From Bacillota bacterium (lineage in GTDB: Bacteria; Bacillota; Bacilli; Paenibacillales; Paenibacillaceae): a DNA stretch of 64,000 nt. Both the position numbers and the translations under genes were made by a program. Each line of letters begins with the position of its first letter. Within the stretch, counting starts at the first letter, position 1. The notes beneath the pieces are model-generated. The model had not been told where the DNA came from. It did no database searches and saw nothing but the letters and a program-made list of their open reading frames with translations. The stretch covers positions 11,818 to 75,817 of the forward strand of contig JAEWPC010000021.1 of assembly GCA_023460795.1 (NCBI GenBank), read 5' to 3'. Positions 60,741-64,000 of the stretch are shown in pieces.

Positions 60741-61868
60741 ATGAAAAGCGTCAGAATCGGTATTGTCGGCTTAGGCGGCATGGGTACGGGGCATGCCAAG
60801 TATTTGATTGAGGGTCAAGTTAGCGGCGGGGTGTTAGCGGCGGTCTGCGACGTGAGATCGGAGCGGCTGAGTCAAGCGAAGGCGGAGTGGGGCGACCGGG
60901 TAAAATTGTTCGACTCGCCGGAAGCGATGTTCCGATCGGGAGAAGTGGACGGCGTGATCATCTGCACGCCGCACTACGAGCATCCTAAGCAGGCGATCGC
61001 GGCGTTCGAGCACGGCTTGCACGTCCTCGTGGAGAAGCCTGCCGGCGTATATACGAAACAAGTGCGCGAGATGAACGAGGCTGCGGCCAAGAGCGGCAAA
61101 GTATACGGCATCATGTACAACCAGCGAACGAATCCGCTCTACAAGAAGCTGAAGGAGCTGATCGCATCCGGAGAGCTCGGGGAAATTCGCCGCACGAACT
61201 GGATCATTACGAACTGGTACCGCTCGCAAAGCTATTACAACTCGGGCGGTTGGCGAGCGACTTGGGAGGGCGAAGGCGGAGGGGTGCTGATCAACCAAGA
61301 TCCTCACCAGCTTGATCTGTGGCAATGGACGACCGGCTTAATGCCGAAGCGTATCCGGGCGTTCTGCCAATTCGGCAAGCACCGCGACATCGAGGTCGAG
61401 AACGACGTGACGGCCTACGTGGAATACGAGAACGGAGCCTCCGGCGTGTTCGTCACTTCCACTTACGAGACGCCGGGCACGAATCGATTCGAAATTACGG
61501 GAGACCGGGGCAAAATCGTCATCGAGAACAGTCAAATGACATTCTGGCGTCTTCGCGAGTTAGAATCCGAATTCAACAAGCGCAATACGGAGCCGTTCGC
61601 GCAGCCGGAATGCTGGAAGATCGAAGTTCCCGTTTCGCCGAACGCGGCGGAGCACGTATATATTACACGAGACTGGACGCAGTCGATCCTGCACGGAACG
61701 CCGCTCATCGCGCCGGGGGAGGAAGGCATTCACGGATTAACGATTTCCAATGCGATGCTGCTCTCTACTTGGACGGATGGCTGGGTCGAGCTGCCGATCG
61801 ACGAGGATCTGTTCGAAGCTAAGCTGCGGGAACAGATCGACAAGTCGAAAGCGGCCGTACGGCGATAA
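60741..61868 (+). CDS. Gfo/Idh/MocA family oxidoreductase
   Basis: A 375-residue NAD(P)-dependent dehydrogenase: Rossmann start IGIVGLGGMGTGHAKYL, CTPHYEHPKQAIAAFEHGLH, EKPAGVYTKQVREMN and the YNQRTNPLYKKLKELI stretch. INQDPHQLDLWQW carries the conserved catalytic His region. GAAGGAGAG precedes ATG 60741. It opens an operon with a second Gfo/Idh gene, an isomerase and an AraC gene. Substrate unknown, presumably a sugar acid or cyclitol. Confidence 0.92.
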   Translation: MKSVRIGIVGLGGMGTGHAKYLIEGQVSGGVLAAVCDVRSERLSQAKAEWGDRVKLFDSPEAMFRSGEVDGVIICTPHYEHPKQAIAAFEHGLHVLVEKPAGVYTKQVREMNEAAAKSGKVYGIMYNQRTNPLYKKLKELIASGELGEIRRTNWIITNWYRSQSYYNSGGWRATWEGEGGGVLINQDPHQLDLWQWTTGLMPKRIRAFCQFGKHRDIEVENDVTAYVEYENGASGVFVTSTYETPGTNRFEITGDRGKIVIENSQMTFWRLRELESEFNKRNTEPFAQPECWKIEVPVSPNAAEHVYITRDWTQSILHGTPLIAPGEEGIHGLTISNAMLLSTWTDGWVELPIDEDLFEAKLREQIDKSKAAVRR

Positions 61869-61883
61869 GGGAGGGCGGAACGG

Positions 61884-62960
61884 ATGTCGAGAGCGAACGG
61901 CATGAATTACGCGCCGCAAAGCAAGCCGCGGCCGGTGGTTGGACCGGGCGAATTCGTCTTCGCGGCGATGGCGCTAGATCATGGACACATCTACGGGATG
62001 TGCAACGGATTACGAGAAGCGGGCGCAACGCTCAAATGGGTGTACGATCCCGATCCCGCGAAGGTCGAGAGATTCGTGGCGGCCTATCCGGAGGCGCGAG
62101 TCGCGCAGTCGGAGGAACAAATATTGCAGGATCCCGAAGTGCGGCTCGTCGCGGCGGCGGCTATTCCGTGCGACCGCGGTCCGCTGGGCGTCAAGGCGAT
62201 GCGGCACGGGAAGGACTATTTTACGGATAAAACGCCTTTCACCTCGCTTGAGCAGCTTGCGGAAGCCAGGACGGTCGCCGCGGCCACGGGGCGGAAGTAC
62301 GCGGTCTACTATAGCGAACGCTTGCACGTGGAAAGCGCGGTGTTCGCCGGACAGCTCGTCCAGGACGGCGCGATCGGTCGCGTCGTGCAAGTGCTCGGGC
62401 TCGGCCCCCACCGGTTGAATGCGTCCTCCAGGCCGGATTGGTTTTTCCGCAAGGCGCAATACGGAGGCATTCTGTGCGACATCGGCAGCCACCAGATCGA
62501 GCAGTTCCTGTACTATGCGGGCTGCAACGATGCCGAAGTGCTTCACAGCAAGGTCGGCAATTACAGGAATCCCGAATACCCCGAGCTCGAAGACTTCGGG
62601 GACGCAACGCTGGTGGGCGATAACGGGGCGACGAACTATTGCCGCGTGGACTGGCTGACGCCTGACGGGTTGTCGACTTGGGGAGACGGCAGGTTAACGA
62701 TTCTCGGCACGAACGGCTACATCGAGCTCCGTAAGTACGTCGATATCGCAAGAGACAACGGCGGCGATCATTTGTACTTAGTGAATGGGGAAGGCGAGTT
62801 CCACATGGAGCTCGGCGGCAAAGTCGGCTATCCTTACTTCGGCGAGCTTATTCTCGATTGCTTGAACCGGACGGAGAAGGCGATGACGCAAGCCCACGCG
62901 TTCAAGGCGGCCGAACTGTGCTTGAAAGCGCAGTTGCAAGCCGTATGTGTAACTATTTAG
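61884..62960 (+). CDS. Gfo/Idh/MocA family oxidoreductase
   Basis: A 358-residue member of the same superfamily but of a different branch: FVFAAMALDHGHIYGMCNGL at the nucleotide fold, AAAIPCDRGPLGVKAMRHGK, DKTPFTSLEQLAEAR in place of EKP, and CDIGSHQIEQFLYY for the catalytic His. GGGAGGG precedes the ATG 15 bases after the previous gene. Its stop codon overlaps the first base of leader copy C. Paired Gfo/Idh genes may act in consecutive oxidation and reduction. Confidence 0.9.
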   Translation: MSRANGMNYAPQSKPRPVVGPGEFVFAAMALDHGHIYGMCNGLREAGATLKWVYDPDPAKVERFVAAYPEARVAQSEEQILQDPEVRLVAAAAIPCDRGPLGVKAMRHGKDYFTDKTPFTSLEQLAEARTVAAATGRKYAVYYSERLHVESAVFAGQLVQDGAIGRVVQVLGLGPHRLNASSRPDWFFRKAQYGGILCDIGSHQIEQFLYYAGCNDAEVLHSKVGNYRNPEYPELEDFGDATLVGDNGATNYCRVDWLTPDGLSTWGDGRLTILGTNGYIELRKYVDIARDNGGDHLYLVNGEGEFHMELGGKVGYPYFGELILDCLNRTEKAMTQAHAFKAAELCLKAQLQAVCVTI

Positions 62961-63006
62961 GGTGAGTTAGTTCGAGCCCGACGAAGATTCAGTATATCGA
63001 GGAGGA
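62960..63006 (+). promoter_or_regulatory. Shared sugar-gene leader element, copy C (before the isomerase)
   Basis: It has the same blocks as copies A and B (GGGTGAGTTAG, TTCGAGCCCGACGAAGATTC, ATATCGAGGAGGA) and ends in the ribosome site of the next gene. It lies inside an operon, immediately after a stop codon, which argues against a simple transcriptional operator. Confidence 0.7.
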
Positions 63007-63015
63007 CGATACGTG

Positions 63016-63894
63016 ATGAAGCTATCGATCTTTACGGTCGCGACGCCCGAGCTCGGACCCGACGAGCTGGCGGCTGCCGCGAAAGCCGCCGGACTGGACG
63101 CCATCGAGTGGAGGTATGCCGAGCTTCCCGCTGACGCGGCTAGCCAACCGTATTCTTTCTGGGGCAACAACATCTGCACGATCCAGCCTTCGAAGGGCGA
63201 GGCGGAGCTCGCTCGGTTCAAGGCTGCCTCGGAACGCCACGGCATTCGCACGCTAAGCGTAACGCCTTATCTGAAGGCGGGAGATTTGCAGGCGACCGAA
63301 CAAGTGCTTCAAGCGGCCCAAGCGTTGGGGGCGTCTTTCATTCGCCTCGGCGTGCCGGGTTACGACCGCAGCAAGCCGTTCGAAGAGCTGTTCGCGCTCG
63401 GTCGCCAATATTTGCGCGAAGCGTCGCAGCTGTGCGCGAAATACGGCATTAAAGGCTTGGTCGAGATCCATCATGTCACGATCGCCGCGAGCGCTTCGGG
63501 AGCGCGCCGCCTGGTCGAGGGCTTGGACCCGGCTCATATCGGCGTTCTATTCGACCCGGGCAATATGGTCTATGAAGGCTTCGAAAATTATCGTATGGCT
63601 CTCGAGATTCTCGGCCCGTACCTCGCGCACGTGCACGTGAAGAACGCAGGCTGGAAGCCGGCGGGAGTTGCGGCGGATGGCAGCGCCCTGTGGCGCGGCG
63701 AATGGATGCCGATCGATCAAGGAATGGTACCTTGGCGCCAAGTGATCGAAGATCTGATCGCGGTCGGCTATGACGGGTACCTCGGCACCGAGGACTTCAG
63801 CGGGAAGTTCCCAAGCTCTCCGGATATGCTTAAAGCTTTCGCGGATTACATCGGCGGACTGGTACGGGAGCTGCAGGGCGATGTTCACCTTTAA
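63016..63894 (+). CDS. Sugar phosphate isomerase/epimerase (TIM barrel)
   Basis: A 292-residue AP_endonuc_2-type protein: LSIFTVATPELGPDELAAAA at the start, LDAIEWRYAELP, LVEIHHVTIAAS with a metal-ligand Glu, VLFDPGNMVYEG, HVHVKNAGW and YLGTEDFSGKF. It likely isomerises or epimerises the product of the two preceding dehydrogenases. ATG 63016 is placed 9 bases after GAGGAGGA, the end of leader copy C; a GTG directly before is possible. The stop overlaps the next gene by 14 bases. Confidence 0.88.
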   Translation: MKLSIFTVATPELGPDELAAAAKAAGLDAIEWRYAELPADAASQPYSFWGNNICTIQPSKGEAELARFKAASERHGIRTLSVTPYLKAGDLQATEQVLQAAQALGASFIRLGVPGYDRSKPFEELFALGRQYLREASQLCAKYGIKGLVEIHHVTIAASASGARRLVEGLDPAHIGVLFDPGNMVYEGFENYRMALEILGPYLAHVHVKNAGWKPAGVAADGSALWRGEWMPIDQGMVPWRQVIEDLIAVGYDGYLGTEDFSGKFPSSPDMLKAFADYIGGLVRELQGDVHL

Positions 63895-64000
63895 TTACCG
63901 GTCGGATTTGCCGATCAATTCCCTATTTCATTCGCACACCTTCTATGAGGTTTATTACTTTCACGAGGGCAAATGCAACTATTTGATCGGCGACCAGATC
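63881..64000 (+). CDS. AraC-family regulator, N-terminal part (cut by window end)
   Basis: Forty codons from ATG 63881 are visible and run off the window. The sequence LPINSLFHSHTFYEVYYF and KCNYLIGDQI is the beginning of a cupin sensor domain as in AraC-type regulators. GGGAG lies before the ATG. It overlaps the isomerase gene by 14 bases in another frame, so it belongs to the same operon. The DNA-binding domain cannot be seen, so the class is inferred. Confidence 0.7.
   Translation, partial: MFTFNYRSDLPINSLFHSHTFYEVYYFHEGKCNYLIGDQI

Overview
The window looks like chromosomal DNA of an endospore-forming Paenibacillaceae bacterium (Paenibacillus or Cohnella type). It is moderately GC-rich with strong AGGAGG-type ribosome binding sites and several TTG or GTG starts. 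Spo0E-like and GerPF-like sporulation/germination proteins, ComFB, DUF3231 and DUF6171 proteins, YesM/YesN-type two-component genes and many AraC regulators sit among plant-polysaccharide genes. No rRNA, tRNA, CRISPR array, phage or complete insertion sequence was seen.

Layout. 1-8.2 kb: the 3' part of a B12-dependent ribonucleotide reductase, a glutathione-peroxidase-like gene, a small germination protein, and an osmoprotection unit made of a BusR-like c-di-AMP-type repressor plus an OpuA glycine-betaine transporter whose leader looks like an attenuator. 8.2-32.2 kb: carbohydrate catabolism, with AraC regulators next to amidohydrolase, isomerase and Gfo/Idh/MocA genes, GH51 and GH127 arabinofuranosidases, a GH4 alpha-galactosidase-like enzyme, alkaline phosphatase, and a uxaC-uxaB-uxaA uronate operon. 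32.8-43.6 kb: an oligosaccharide locus (binding protein, two permeases, YesM/YesN pair, an (alpha/alpha)6-type glycosidase, GH43, GH8 exo-oligoxylanase). 43.7-49.7 kb: Spo0E-like protein and arginine/ornithine/proline catabolism (putB, rocD, rocA, rocF), all leading to glutamate. 49.8-60.6 kb: housekeeping genes (chemoreceptor, DegV, NadE, SRAP protein, WrbA, thymidine kinase, membrane and surface proteins, AEC transporter). 60.7-64 kb: a second Gfo/Idh, Gfo/Idh, isomerase, AraC operon, cut by the window end.

The sugar genes fit one theme. Extracellular pectin, arabinan and arabinoxylan fragments would be imported by the ABC transporter, which the YesMN pair probably controls. Cytoplasmic GH51, GH127, GH43 and GH8 enzymes would trim them, and uronates would enter the UxaCBA route. 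CcpA-like sites and local AraC proteins would set expression.

The least ordinary signals are non-coding. A ~48-nt leader ending in the ribosome binding site is nearly identical before three unlinked sugar genes (abfA, uxaC and a sugar isomerase). Several intergenic tandem arrays share a strict 51-bp (once 52-bp) period; two are the same family in opposite orientation and a third keeps the same flanks around a different inverted repeat. There is also a candidate antiterminator/terminator switch before opuAA and a twin operator before the last operon. All functions are read from sequence by recognition; no database search was run.
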